This document shows, piece by piece, positions 1 to 7,906 of a DNA stretch of 64,000 nt. The translations under genes and the position numbers were made by a program. The DNA is taken from contig DLGG01000064.1 of NCBI GenBank assembly GCA_002482565.1, positions 1-64,000 on the forward strand. The letters run 5' to 3'. How positions within the stretch are numbered: the first letter of the stretch is position 1; the number at the start of each line of letters is the position of its first letter. Under the pieces are notes generated by a model. The model was not told where the DNA came from and did no database searches. It worked only from the letters and a program-made list of their open reading frames with translations. The DNA is from Solidesulfovibrio magneticus (lineage in GTDB: Bacteria > Desulfobacterota > Desulfovibrionia > Desulfovibrionales > Desulfovibrionaceae).

Positions 1-510
1 CGCGCCTTGCTTCTTGGCCAGCGCCTTGTCGCGCTGCACCCAGCCCAGGCCGCCGTTGTAGCCGGCCAGCGCCATGGCCATGCGCTGGCAATCGTCCCGG
101 GCCGTCACCCGGTCCCACAGCCATTTGTCGTAGGTGGCCAGGCCGCGCATGGCCCAGCCGGGGTTGAAGGGCGCGTTGTCGGCCAGCTCGGGCACCATGT
201 CCGCGATCCAGGAAGAGGTGGCGGGCATGAACTGCGCCAGGCCGCGCGCGCCGACCGGCGAGACGGCGTTTTCGCGCCACCGGCTTTCCTGGTGGACCTG
301 CCCGGCCAGCGTGGCCACCGGAGCGGAAAGGCCGAAGGCGTACCGGGCGCACCGGGTCAGCTCGGCCCGATGGCGCAGGGCATTGGCCGGGATGGATTCG
401 GCCCGGGCCAGGGAGGCAATGTTCATCAAGCCGAGCAACACCCCAAGGGCGAACACCAAACACACCCCCAACCAAAATCCCGAACAGAAGTGCTTGGGAA
501 TGCAGCCCAT
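1..510 (-). CDS. Lytic transglycosylase, phage lysis enzyme (prophage A; 3' end beyond window)
   Basis: The reading frame is open on the minus strand from an ATG at 510 to the window edge, about 170 codons. A hydrophobic stretch after a short N-terminus (residues about 12-36) looks like a signal peptide or anchor. The SLT-type catalytic motif follows: QESRWRENAVSP with the glutamate after Q, then GARGLAQFMPAT, and later ALAGYNGG. Such enzymes cleave the MurNAc-GlcNAc bond of peptidoglycan. It begins 2 bp after the stop of the membrane protein at 513-869, the usual holin-then-endolysin order, so it is probably the endolysin of prophage A. The C-terminus lies outside the window. Confidence 0.85.
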   Translation of the reverse strand, partial: MGCIPKHFCSGFWLGVCLVFALGVLLGLMNIASLARAESIPANALRHRAELTRCARYAFGLSAPVATLAGQVHQESRWRENAVSPVGARGLAQFMPATSSWIADMVPELADNAPFNPGWAMRGLATYDKWLWDRVTARDDCQRMAMALAGYNGGLGWVQRDKALAKKQGA

Positions 511-512
511 GG

Positions 513-869
513 CTACAGCCCCAGGCAAACGGCCAACATGCAGCCGGTGACGATGAGGGCGCGACGCAAGAGCGTGCCGGCGAAGATGAGCTGATAGCCC
601 GGCACCACGGCATGGTCCGCCTGGTCGTCGGGGTAGACGGCATCATGGGCGCGCCACTCCCGGGCCAGGTAGCCGTCCGGCCGCGCATAGGGGAAAAGCC
701 AACGGTCGATCCAGTAGCCGGCGTAGGCGGACAACAGCAGCTGCACGAACTTGTAAAGCAGCACCGGCAGCTGCACCGGCGAGACCACTGCCAGCGCGGC
801 CAAAAGCACGGCCGCCGCCACGGAACAGACGATCAGACGCGGGGGGTGAAACTGGAACTTGTCGGGCAT
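513..869 (-). CDS. Holin-like small membrane protein (prophage A)
   Basis: This is a 118-aa protein with hydrophobic segments at about residues 10-30 and 33-58 and a hydrophobic C-terminus (about 101-118). It has a strong ribosome-binding site (AAGGAGG) 6 bp before the ATG. It lies directly upstream of the transglycosylase, and its size and topology fit a holin that permeabilises the inner membrane to release the endolysin. Family membership is inferred from context and topology, because I see no diagnostic motif. The start lies only about 40 bp downstream of a strong terminator-like hairpin (901-953). Confidence 0.65.
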   Translation of the reverse strand: MPDKFQFHPPRLIVCSVAAAVLLAALAVVSPVQLPVLLYKFVQLLLSAYAGYWIDRWLFPYARPDGYLAREWRAHDAVYPDDQADHAVVPGYQLIFAGTLLRRALIVTGCMLAVCLGL

Positions 870-900
870 GAACGCCTCCTTGCATTGCGGTTTGGAGGCG

Positions 901-953
901 GAAAATAAACCGCCCCCGGACGCCGCCTATGCTAGGCGGCGCGCCGGGGGCGG
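901..953 (-). terminator. Nested double-stem terminator-like hairpin in leader of the lysis genes (prophage A)
   Basis: On the minus strand an outer 10-bp stem (CCGCCCCCGG / CCGGGGGCGG) encloses a perfect 8-bp inner stem (GCCGCCTA / TAGGCGGC, loop GCA). A T-rich run (TTTATTTT) follows immediately. This is a canonical intrinsic-terminator layout with an unusually stable double stem. It ends about 30 nt before the holin start codon, leaving no room for a promoter in between. Confidence 0.75.
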
Positions 954-999
954 GGATAGGTGAAGGGGTTCAGTTGTGACTATAGAACTGTATAAAAAC
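954..999 (-). promoter_or_regulatory. Possible late lysis promoter of prophage A
   Basis: Between the stop of the DUF2806 gene (1000) and the double hairpin the minus strand carries TATACA and, 5 nt later, TATAGT at about 979-984. Either is a reasonable -10 hexamer. No good -35 is visible, as expected for an activator-dependent (Mor/C type) phage promoter. This is a weak call based on position and hexamer match only. Confidence 0.3.
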
Positions 1000-2007
1000 C
1001 TACTCATTGCGATCATGTAGCTCGAAAATGGAAGCTTCTTGACTGTAATTGCTGGATGCCACTTTTTTTCTAAAACAAAGCAACCTGTCTGGAGTATTAA
1101 ATGTTTCATTCCATATTACGCTGCATATGTATTGAATTGCGCCCATGCTGGGTTCGTCGTGATCACATATCTTATGGGCAACCTTTCCTGCTGATGTAAG
1201 CGCGGCTCCTTGTATTATAACTGCGTCGCTAGGGGTGTCGACTGCTACAACCATATTGGCAAAGTTAACTTCAAAGTATTGACCGCCAGAGACTGTCATT
1301 CTGTTATCTGAACGGCCTGCTATAAAATTATTAGCTCCAACAATAAAGCCACACTCTTGCAGTTTTATGTAGTCATCAAACTCAATTCCGTCTGGATAGT
1401 ATTTGTTTGTAAAGTCGCAAACCAAAGTACCAGTGTCGCATATATATGCATCAAGCCTTCTAAAGAGCTTTGCTTCGGCGCTAGAAATGTTTTTTAGTAT
1501 GTCAAGCACGCGAAAAGGGACGCTATTTGGTTGAATTATTTCTTCTGCAAGCAGCCGTCCCCATAGCCTTTGTATCTCTTCATTGCCAATAACCTTCGCC
1601 TCTCGTCTCCATCTCGCAAAAAAATCCTCATCAACTTCTTTGTCAGAGACTTGTTCGTCAGGGGTATCTTTCAGCGCCTCGGCAGCCATCAGAATATTTC
1701 CTGCTAGGTTTCTGCCTTCTTGTTCAGCTTCAATCTGTAAAATACTCCATGACTTCGCGTTCTCACTGTCGCCAACGGGAATAAGACGCCCGTTCTCAAA
1801 AACACTCTCTCCCGAGAGTATTTGTTGGCACTCTTTTTGAGTTTGAGCAGCTAATAACATTTTATATCTAAGATTGTCTGCCTCGCGTTTATCAAAAGCC
1901 AAAGAAAATAATCGGTCAAGACCCTTTGGAGTGGCCTTAATTAAGGGATCAAAATTAGCACTTACTTTGGCATTCATTTTAATGTCAGCTGGATTATCTG
2001 CGGCCAT
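1000..2007 (-). CDS. DUF2806 domain protein, cargo gene (prophage A)
   Basis: The 335-aa protein resembles the DUF2806 family: an N-terminal Ala/Lys-rich part, a middle segment with IQRLWGRLLAEEI (about residues 150-162), then VLDILKNISSAEAKLFRRLD. Molecular function is unknown. Base composition is clearly more AT-rich than its neighbours, and it sits between the mor regulator and the lysis genes, a common cargo position in Mu-like phages. This suggests a recently acquired 'moron', possibly involved in superinfection exclusion or defence; that role is speculation. It starts 2 bp downstream of the mor stop codon, so it is probably co-transcribed with the middle operon. Confidence 0.7.
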   Translation of the reverse strand: MAADNPADIKMNAKVSANFDPLIKATPKGLDRLFSLAFDKREADNLRYKMLLAAQTQKECQQILSGESVFENGRLIPVGDSENAKSWSILQIEAEQEGRNLAGNILMAAEALKDTPDEQVSDKEVDEDFFARWRREAKVIGNEEIQRLWGRLLAEEIIQPNSVPFRVLDILKNISSAEAKLFRRLDAYICDTGTLVCDFTNKYYPDGIEFDDYIKLQECGFIVGANNFIAGRSDNRMTVSGGQYFEVNFANMVVAVDTPSDAVIIQGAALTSAGKVAHKICDHDEPSMGAIQYICSVIWNETFNTPDRLLCFRKKVASSNYSQEASIFELHDRNE

Positions 2008-2009
2008 GT

Positions 2010-2444
2010 CTATTCTCGCAGTGGTTCAAACAACGAAAACTGCTCGCCTGCCTTCGGAAGCGTCTTCAGAATATTCCATACTCGCCTATCTGACAGCTTA
2101 TACCGCCTGGCCAAGGAGAAAACAACCTCCGCCGAAGACCTCCCTGTCTTGGTTTCGGCGACAAAATAGGCATTGATCTCCGCATCCCTGGCCGCCTGCA
2201 AGGCCGCCGCGCACCTCGGCACGTACAGCTCGCCGCCGCCGAAATGCTTGACCAGCGCATCCGCCGCGTCCAAGCCGACCACGTCGGCCAGCATGTTGTA
2301 ACGCAGTTCGCCCAGCTTGGTTTGCCGCTTGGGCACGGGAAAGGTGGTGCCGCCCAGGCTGCGCACTAGCTTCATGGCTTTGTCCAGGCCGATCAAATCC
2401 ACCAGCTCGGCCACCGAGGCCGGAAGGTTCTGCTTGCCGGTCAT
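2010..2444 (-). CDS. mor: Mor-family transcriptional activator (prophage A)
   Basis: This 144-aa protein has the layout of the Mu Mor/C activators: an N-terminal helical dimerisation part and a C-terminal helix-turn-helix (residues about 105-130, with SAEVVFSLARRYKLS and DRRVWNIL). In Mu, Mor turns on the middle promoter that drives the late activator C. The ATG at 2444 overlaps the gp16-like stop by 4 bp (ATGA). A longer reading of the same frame to 2735 would run through the gp16 gene and is rejected. Its place after gp16 at the end of the early operon matches Mu. Confidence 0.85.
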   Translation of the reverse strand: MTGKQNLPASVAELVDLIGLDKAMKLVRSLGGTTFPVPKRQTKLGELRYNMLADVVGLDAADALVKHFGGGELYVPRCAAALQAARDAEINAYFVAETKTGRSSAEVVFSLARRYKLSDRRVWNILKTLPKAGEQFSLFEPLRE

Positions 2445-2851
2445 TCCGGCCTCCCGTGGCGCTTGGCATCGCGGATGAGTGCCGCCATGACCCCGCGCAC
2501 CTGCTCGGGCGTCAGCCATTCGAGCTTTTCCACGCCAAACATGCGCTTGGCGATGCCGCCGGCATAGCTCCACGGTCGCTTGGCCTCGGCCAACAAGGCC
2601 TCGATCTTGTCGAGGTAGCCGGTCTCGGGCACTGCCGGCTTGCGGTGGGCGGGTTTCTTGGCCGGCTCCTGCCAGCCGAGGGTGCGCAGGTAGGCGACCA
2701 CCCGGACAAGCTGTTGCGTCGAACAAGCGGTGCAACTGCTTTCGCCGGTCTGCCGCTCCAGGATGGCGCGGTAGGTTCCGTCGTCGAGCGCCAAGTCTTT
2801 CTTGGCGATATGAACTTTGGCCATAAGGCTTTTCCGCGATTCAGGGCGCAT
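2441..2851 (-). CDS. Mu gp16-like (DUF1018) protein (prophage A)
   Basis: A 136-aa protein whose N-terminus (SRKSLMAKVHIAKKDLALDD, then TYRAILER) is typical of the Mu gp16/DUF1018 family found just before mor in Mu-like phages; its C-terminal half contains LEWLTPEQVRGVM. A regulatory role is usually assumed but unproven. I chose the ATG at 2851 because homologues keep the SRKSLMAKVH region; ATG 2824 is an alternative with a GGAAAAG ribosome-binding site. The start lies 13 bp downstream of a hammerhead ribozyme element, so the mRNA may be cleaved just upstream of it. Confidence 0.85.
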   Translation of the reverse strand: MRPESRKSLMAKVHIAKKDLALDDGTYRAILERQTGESSCTACSTQQLVRVVAYLRTLGWQEPAKKPAHRKPAVPETGYLDKIEALLAEAKRPWSYAGGIAKRMFGVEKLEWLTPEQVRGVMAALIRDAKRHGRPE

Positions 2852-2864
2852 GATGCTTCTCGTT

Positions 2865-2924
2865 GGCTGCTCATCAGGCCCGGGCCGCCACGCCCGGACG
2901 ACCGCCCACGCAGGGCGGTTTCGC
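2865..2924 (-). ncRNA. Type II hammerhead ribozyme, copy 1 (prophage A)
   Basis: Read on the minus strand, this 60-nt element has every invariant part of a hammerhead core. It begins GC-GAAA, followed by a perfect stem III (ACCGCCC, 5-nt loop, GGGCGGT) that ends in GUC, the usual cleavage triplet. Stem I follows (GTCCGGGC, loop GTGGCG, GCCCGGGC), then the CTGATGA core and GC, which pairs with the initial GC as an open stem II. This permutation is a type II hammerhead. Predicted cleavage is between the complements of bases 2900 and 2899. Stem II is shortest here (2 bp). It fills the gap between the zinc-ribbon stop and the gp16 start. Confidence 0.85.
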
Positions 2925-3209
2925 TTAGGCTTCCCCGGCCATGATGCGCCGGGCCTCGCCCGCGTAGGGCGCGCCAAGGTGCCCGTTGGTGATGGCCTTA
3001 TTCACCACCCGGGACAGGGCTTCGGCCCGTTTCTTCCAGGCCAGGGCTTGCCCCTCGGCGGACCGCAGCACCCGCATGGGCACCGGCCGATCCGCGCCCG
3101 AGCCGCACGGGACCAGGCTCCTACTGCCGCAGTTGCTGCACAGCGTCTCGCCGTTTGACTCCATGGGCTGGCCGATGTGGCCACACTCGATGCAACTAGA
3201 GCGTTCCAT
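2925..3209 (-). CDS. Small zinc-ribbon protein (prophage A early region)
   Basis: The 94-aa protein opens with a zinc-ribbon pattern: SSCIECGHIG, then about a dozen residues, then LCSNCGS (two CxxC pairs). The rest is basic and helical. A strong AAAGGAGG site precedes the ATG at 3209, which settles the start. It lies 35 bp after the DUF3164 gene and immediately before the hammerhead element. Function is unknown; small zinc proteins are frequent in Mu-like early operons. Confidence 0.7.
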   Translation of the reverse strand: MERSSCIECGHIGQPMESNGETLCSNCGSRSLVPCGSGADRPVPMRVLRSAEGQALAWKKRAEALSRVVNKAITNGHLGAPYAGEARRIMAGEA

Positions 3210-3244
3210 ATCGCTGCCTCCTTTCGGGATGCTCAATGCGTCCG

Positions 3245-3865
3245 TCACAGCGCCGCCAGGTCCAGCGGGATCGGGGCATAGCTGCCGTCTTCCTGGCGCT
3301 CGTAGACCCGCAGCAGCTTCTTGCTGCCCACCACCTGCAAACTGTCGGCAATGGCTTCCATGGCCTCGCGCCAGCGCGGGTCCGGGATGTCGAGGCGGCG
3401 CAGGCCCAGGATCGCGCCGGTGTTGAGCCGGCCTTCCTTGTCCACCGCGAAGGCCTGGTTGATGATGGCCTTGATTTCGTCGGGGCTGCCTTGGGTCCAT
3501 TCGGTCAGACATTCGTCAATGAGCGCCTTGGCCGCCTGCAACTCCACGCCAAAGGTCAGGTGTTCGCTGATTTGCACCTGTACCTTGTAGCGGCCGTCGA
3601 AACTGAGCAGCGTGGTGTTGCCCTTGAGGCCGCCGAGCTTGGCCCCGTACTTCTCGGCCGCAAGGTCGATAAAGGCCTGGATGTCGCCCAGGGTTTCGGC
3701 GCGAAACGCCTTCATGTCCCCTTGCAGCTGCTTGGCCCTGGCCACCACGCCGCGCGCCAGGTCGTCGCGCAAACGGTCTTGCGGCTTCACCTTGGCCTCG
3801 GGGATCAGATGTCCCTTGGCGTCTTCCAGGTAGCCGGGCGGGATGGGGGTTGCCGTCGTGGTCAT
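3245..3865 (-). CDS. DUF3164 family protein (prophage A)
   Basis: The 206-aa protein matches the DUF3164 family of Mu-like early operons, with N-terminal PPGYLEDAKGHLIPEAKVKP and central FIDLAAEKYGAKLGG, GNTTLLSFDGRYKVQVQI and GSKKLLRVYERQ. The family is sometimes mislabelled 'sulfate transporter' in databases, but no membrane segment is present. Biochemical function is unknown. Prophage B has a Gam gene at the equivalent place. The start at 3865 has an AAAGGAG site and overlaps the preceding stop (ATGA). Confidence 0.85.
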   Translation of the reverse strand: MTTTATPIPPGYLEDAKGHLIPEAKVKPQDRLRDDLARGVVARAKQLQGDMKAFRAETLGDIQAFIDLAAEKYGAKLGGLKGNTTLLSFDGRYKVQVQISEHLTFGVELQAAKALIDECLTEWTQGSPDEIKAIINQAFAVDKEGRLNTGAILGLRRLDIPDPRWREAMEAIADSLQVVGSKKLLRVYERQEDGSYAPIPLDLAAL

Positions 3866-4227
3866 GCTGTCTGCTCCTTTCCGGCCGCCTTCTTGGGCCG
3901 GGGATTGGCGGTGGATGGGGTTTCGTCCGGCCGGTGCGGGCAAGCCTGGCAGGCCCGCCACAGACGCAGGGCCGCCGGGCTGGACGTGGGCACACGGCCG
4001 CCGTTCTTGGCGCATTCGGCCGGCGTCATCTCGCGGTCGAGGTGCGGGCACAATGTCCGGCAGAAGGTCTCCAGCACGGTGGTGGCCAGTCTGTCCGTGC
4101 CGCCCGGGTATTTGCCAGCCAAGGCCAGGCTCACGGCCGTGCGGGAGTAACCCAACCGGCGGGCCGTGGCGGCGATGGAGGTCCGGCGCGCCTCGGCGGT
4201 GAGGATGTCTAACCAATCACCGGACAT
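3862..4227 (-). CDS. Small HTH protein (prophage A early region)
   Basis: In this 121-aa protein residues about 14-45 (SIAATARRLGYSRTAVSLAL, then AGKYPGG) form a helix-turn-helix, followed by a Cys/His segment with CRTLCPH and WRACQACPH. A weakly similar protein in prophage B (18638-19006) has an HTH, an AGRYPGN motif and a Cys-rich tail, so this looks like a shared family of early DNA-binding proteins. GGAGG lies 7 bp before the ATG at 4227. It overlaps the upstream gene by 11 bp. Confidence 0.7.
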   Translation of the reverse strand: MSGDWLDILTAEARRTSIAATARRLGYSRTAVSLALAGKYPGGTDRLATTVLETFCRTLCPHLDREMTPAECAKNGGRVPTSSPAALRLWRACQACPHRPDETPSTANPRPKKAAGKEQTA

Positions 4228-4795
4228 GGCTGGCCTCCAGGGGCTGGTCGCCAAGGGCAAACTTTTTGCCAGTGTTATGGTCTGTCAGACGCTTGGCGCG
4301 GGTGTTGAGCGCCGGGGCCTCGGGACCGGTGTTCATTTCGCGCCGCAGGAACCACCGCGTGCCCCCACCCTCGCTGCGACGGCGGAAAGGCGACAGGTAG
4401 CCGGCGGCCTCCAGAGCGGTGATGTAGCGGCGAAGATTTCTTCCCGGGTCGCCCTCGTTGTCGTCGCAGAGGGTGCCAAGCAGGTCTTCAACCGAAAATC
4501 CGTCGCGCATCCGCATGACCCGCCACGCCCGTTGCCGCAGGGTTGGAGCGCGCCGGCTAGTGGTGTTGCCGCCACAGGGGCCGGACGTGATGGTGCGCCC
4601 CTCGGCCAGAAACTGCCGCCCCTTGTCCGTGATCTGATGCACGCCTTCCGCCGACGCTACGAAGTCCTTTTTACGGAGGTAGCCAAGGCAGCGGCGCATG
4701 GACTCGCGGTCTTTGCAAAAGCGGCTTGCAAGCTGCCGCGTCAGCATTGGCCCTTCCGCCAAAGCGTTAAGGATCGCCGTTGTTGTCCAGGCCAT
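4217..4795 (-). CDS. Winged-helix protein (prophage A early region)
   Basis: The 192-aa protein contains two helical segments typical of winged-helix folds: residues about 5-45 (ILNALAEGPMLTRQLASRF, then MRRCLGYLRKKDFV) and about 98-140 (FSVEDLLGTLCDDN, RYITALEAAGYLS). It starts directly next to the MuB stop codon, so it belongs to the transposition operon. Prophage B has a different protein of similar type after MuB (15552-16205). Its function is unknown; a role in regulation or transposition is likely. Confidence 0.65.
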   Translation of the reverse strand: MAWTTTAILNALAEGPMLTRQLASRFCKDRESMRRCLGYLRKKDFVASAEGVHQITDKGRQFLAEGRTITSGPCGGNTTSRRAPTLRQRAWRVMRMRDGFSVEDLLGTLCDDNEGDPGRNLRRYITALEAAGYLSPFRRRSEGGGTRWFLRREMNTGPEAPALNTRAKRLTDHNTGKKFALGDQPLEASHVR

Positions 4796-5554
4796 CTAAC
4801 GCCCCCTGCGCCCGGCGCGCACCGTGCTGGGGGTGCGCGTTTGCCAGTCGAAGGAGAGGGGCATCCCGTCCAGGTCCGGCACGTCCACCTCCTCCAAGCC
4901 GCTGGCCTCGGCCACCTGCTCAATGGACGCGATGATGTTGAGCGCCTGGCGCATACGCCCGCCCGACAACCGATGCACCTCGGCCTTGAGGTCCGGGGAG
5001 AGCCGCACTTCGCACAACTGGTCGCATGTTTGGGCGATGTCCGAGGCCGTGGCCGGCCCGAACTCCACCACATGGCCGATGCGGCCATTGATCTGGCCGT
5101 GTTTGGCCACTTCACGGACGATATTTTGCATACCGATCAACACAACGGTCATTTCGGCGCGGTCCGAGAAGTCGCGTATCTTCTCCAGGGTGGCCGCCTT
5201 CTTGTGCAGGGTGAACTCCGCCTCATCAATGACCAGGGGAATGTCGCCGCCCTTGAGCCTTTCGAACATGATTTCAAAGAGCTGCGACGACGTGCCGCGC
5301 GGGATTTCATTTTCTTCCGCAAAAAGTACCTTCGCCAGTTCCGTTAAGAAATAGCGCGGCGTCCAATCCACATTGGCACGCAGGTGCAGCGCTCCCTCAT
5401 CGCTGGCCCAGCGCTCCACTATGGTGGTCTTGCCGTACCCCGGTGCGCCACAAACCAGCATCATGCCGGCTTCCTTTGCTCCACGGCTTTCAATTTTCTG
5501 AATCCCGTCCGTGAACTTCATGTAGTTCTCGGTTTTGACAAACATCCTGCGCAT
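4796..5554 (-). CDS. MuB-like transposition ATPase (prophage A)
   Basis: This 252-aa AAA+ ATPase has Walker A GAPGYGKT (residues about 36-43) and Walker B LVIDEAE (about 106-112). In Mu, MuB polymerises on DNA, picks the target and activates the MuA transposase. The gene follows MuA by 24 bp. The start at 5554 has GGGAGA upstream; an ATG three codons later is equally possible. The protein is shorter than E. coli Mu B (312 aa) but has the full ATPase core. Confidence 0.85.
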   Translation of the reverse strand: MRRMFVKTENYMKFTDGIQKIESRGAKEAGMMLVCGAPGYGKTTIVERWASDEGALHLRANVDWTPRYFLTELAKVLFAEENEIPRGTSSQLFEIMFERLKGGDIPLVIDEAEFTLHKKAATLEKIRDFSDRAEMTVVLIGMQNIVREVAKHGQINGRIGHVVEFGPATASDIAQTCDQLCEVRLSPDLKAEVHRLSGGRMRQALNIIASIEQVAEASGLEEVDVPDLDGMPLSFDWQTRTPSTVRAGRRGR

Positions 5555-5578
5555 ACCTTTGCCGTCTCCCTGTTGCTG

Positions 5579-7675
5579 TTATTTCGCGCTGGCCTGGGCA
5601 AGCGCATCGTCCCAGGCAATCCCTTCGTAAAAGTAGAAGTCCCGCAGGTCCGCATACCGGGCGGACTGGACGTATTCGGCCACCCATGGATGGTCTGCCG
5701 ATGTCCAGCGGTCCCGGTTGCGCATCAGCCACATGTAGCGTTCGTTGGCGCTGCCAAAAGCCGGACGCCGGGCCGGGGGCTGGGACGCGGCTTCGAGGGG
5801 GCGTTCCGTAGGCAGGTCAATCACGATGGGTTCAGGCTGGGGGCGGGTGATGACGTCGGTCATCATCGTGTAAGTGGGCGGCGATTCGGGCAGCTGCACA
5901 GTGGCCCCCGGCGCGACGCGGTTGATCTTCTCGACCAGCCGGGCAATTTTGCCGGTGTCGCGGCGTTCCCGGGCGGCTTCGATCTGCGCGATGGGCTGGT
6001 AATCTATCGCATTGCCGTCCAGCTTGGCCGTACAAATCTTCTCACCGTCAGTTGTCCAGCAATACACCTGCGACGCATCCCAGATGTCGTACCGCACTTC
6101 CACGTAGTCGCCGTGAAAGTCCGCCAGTTCCTTGGCGAAATACTGGCCGTTGTAGAGGCGCACCCACCCGTTAGCCACCTTTCGCGGCATCCCGGGCATG
6201 AAAAGCTCATCCTTGTAGACGTCCGGCACGGGCAGCGGCATGAATCCACGCGCCTTGAAACTGTGCCAGTGTTCATCCGGGGTCATGTGACGGCGTTTGC
6301 CGGTCGTCGCGTCTTCGACGAAAGGCAAGGCCCGGTGCGGCGTGGCGTTGTACCGATCCACGCGCTTAAGGAGCGTGTCCTTGAACACCTCAAACCGGGG
6401 AAGAAACTTGGATTTTCCATGGGCCTTGACGTCCGCCCGGGTGATTTTGAACACCTTGTGCGCGGCGTCCTGGTCCATGTCGGCATGGCTGCAAGAAGAA
6501 AATTGTTTGGAGGCGGACACGCAAATGGTCTGCACCGCCCGCTCCATCAGGCCTTTGCCTTGCGGCCGCCCGGGAATGGCATTGATCATTTCGATGTCCA
6601 AACGGGCCATCATGCCAAGACCTTCGCCGGTCATCATTTTGTTTTTGTATCCCGAACCGTTATCCACGTAGAAATAGCAGGGGATGCCGCCGAACAGGCA
6701 GGCCATGCGCAAGGCATCCAGGATCACGAAGCCGCTTTCAGCCTCGCCGATGGAGATGCCCACGCACCGGCGAGAAGCCACGTCGATCACAAGCGTGACC
6801 TCGGGCTTGAAAGGCTGGCCATGGATGGGGTGCTGTATCTCGGCGTCAAAGGTGGTGCCGTCAGCCGTGTAGATGTCTCCCGGCCAAAGCTCGTCGGTTT
6901 TGCGGTGTTTGTGGGGTCGCAGCTTGAGCAGGGCGTTGCCTGTGCGGCGTCCGGCCTCGCGGCTCGGCATGGCCATCTTGGCCAGGAAGCGGCGCACGGC
7001 GAAAATTGAGGGGATATCCCCTTTGCATGAGCCCTTGAACTCTTCATAGGCGTCGGCCACGGTTGGCTTTTGCGGCCGTTGCCAGATGGCAAGGAAAGCC
7101 GAAGCCCAGGCCGGCACGGCCATATTCTTGCCCTGGTGTTTGGGGGCAAGGGCCGCTTCGCCGCCCTCGGCGAACATGCGACACCAGTCATAGAGACGGC
7201 GGCGGGAAAGGCCCCGCCCGACGGTCATGCGGTCGTTGGCCACGGCCACCAGCTCGGCCAGATGGGCGGCCAGGACACCGTCCTTGGCCGCCTTGACCAG
7301 GTTGCGGATGGCCGCTTCCTTGCCGATAAGAGGAATGGCGCGCTCGATCTCGCGCACAAAGGCCAGCCTGGCCAGGGCAGCGTCTTGCTGCCGCTTCGTC
7401 AGCTTGGCCAGTGGGGCGGGACCTTTCGTCGCGGGTACGGTGCTGGCGGGGATGGCGGGAGGCGTGCCCGGTCCGGGATCGCCGGACAGCATGGCGGCGG
7501 CAAAAGCCTGCCGCACGTCCTCGGGCAGGGAGCGCAGGAGGTAGAGCCGACGCTTGCCGCCTCGGCAAGCCAGCTCCTCAAAGGGCCAAGACTCTTTAGA
7601 GGCCCTAATTTGAGCAGCGCGCTCCGTTATGCCAAGCGTCTGTGCGATTTCTTTCGCCGTGACCATGTGTTGCAT
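5579..7675 (-). CDS. MuA-like DDE transposase (prophage A)
   Basis: About 700 aa. The N-terminus carries the Mu-type winged-helix DNA-binding domain (KEIAQTLGITERAAQIRASK, then WPFEE and GGKRRLY). The catalytic core has the DDE triad, counted from the longest possible start: D275 in TADGTTFD, D341 in YVDNGSGYK and E381 in GLMERAVQ, spaced much as in Mu A. A Mu-type C-terminal region follows. It catalyses strand transfer for integration and replicative transposition. I prefer the ATG at 7675 (GGTGA 5 bp upstream); a GTG at 7684 is possible. It is clearly diverged from the prophage B transposase, so the two phages are distinct. Confidence 0.92.
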   Translation of the reverse strand: MQHMVTAKEIAQTLGITERAAQIRASKESWPFEELACRGGKRRLYLLRSLPEDVRQAFAAAMLSGDPGPGTPPAIPASTVPATKGPAPLAKLTKRQQDAALARLAFVREIERAIPLIGKEAAIRNLVKAAKDGVLAAHLAELVAVANDRMTVGRGLSRRRLYDWCRMFAEGGEAALAPKHQGKNMAVPAWASAFLAIWQRPQKPTVADAYEEFKGSCKGDIPSIFAVRRFLAKMAMPSREAGRRTGNALLKLRPHKHRKTDELWPGDIYTADGTTFDAEIQHPIHGQPFKPEVTLVIDVASRRCVGISIGEAESGFVILDALRMACLFGGIPCYFYVDNGSGYKNKMMTGEGLGMMARLDIEMINAIPGRPQGKGLMERAVQTICVSASKQFSSCSHADMDQDAAHKVFKITRADVKAHGKSKFLPRFEVFKDTLLKRVDRYNATPHRALPFVEDATTGKRRHMTPDEHWHSFKARGFMPLPVPDVYKDELFMPGMPRKVANGWVRLYNGQYFAKELADFHGDYVEVRYDIWDASQVYCWTTDGEKICTAKLDGNAIDYQPIAQIEAARERRDTGKIARLVEKINRVAPGATVQLPESPPTYTMMTDVITRPQPEPIVIDLPTERPLEAASQPPARRPAFGSANERYMWLMRNRDRWTSADHPWVAEYVQSARYADLRDFYFYEGIAWDDALAQASAK

Positions 7676-7687
7676 TGCCGTCACCGC

Positions 7688-7906
7688 TTAGGCAGCTTCC
7701 TGGTTCTTCATATCTTCCGGCAGCGCCAGCAGCCGCTTCGGGCAACCGACATCGAGCAGCGCTGCAAGCGCCTTCCGATTGTTTCGCTTGCCGTGGACGG
7801 TATCCGAGACGATAGGCCGGGCGATGCCGGCCCGGCGGGCCACCTCGGAGATGGTCACGTCTCGCTGCACCATCCAGGCCCGAATCTTCTTGCCGTTACG
7901 CTTCAT
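7688..7906 (-). CDS. Small HTH regulator, Ner-like position (prophage A)
   Basis: This 72-aa protein has a Cro/XRE-like helix-turn-helix (TISEVARRAGIARPIVSDTV) followed by HGKRNNRKALAALLDVGCP. It is closely similar to the 72-aa protein at 11300-11518 in prophage B. By position, just after the divergent repressor and before MuA, and by size it is a functional analogue of Mu Ner, which represses early and repressor promoters. It starts within the stop of the upstream gene (ATGA overlap), so the two are translationally coupled. Confidence 0.8.
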   Translation of the reverse strand: MKRNGKKIRAWMVQRDVTISEVARRAGIARPIVSDTVHGKRNNRKALAALLDVGCPKRLLALPEDMKNQEAA

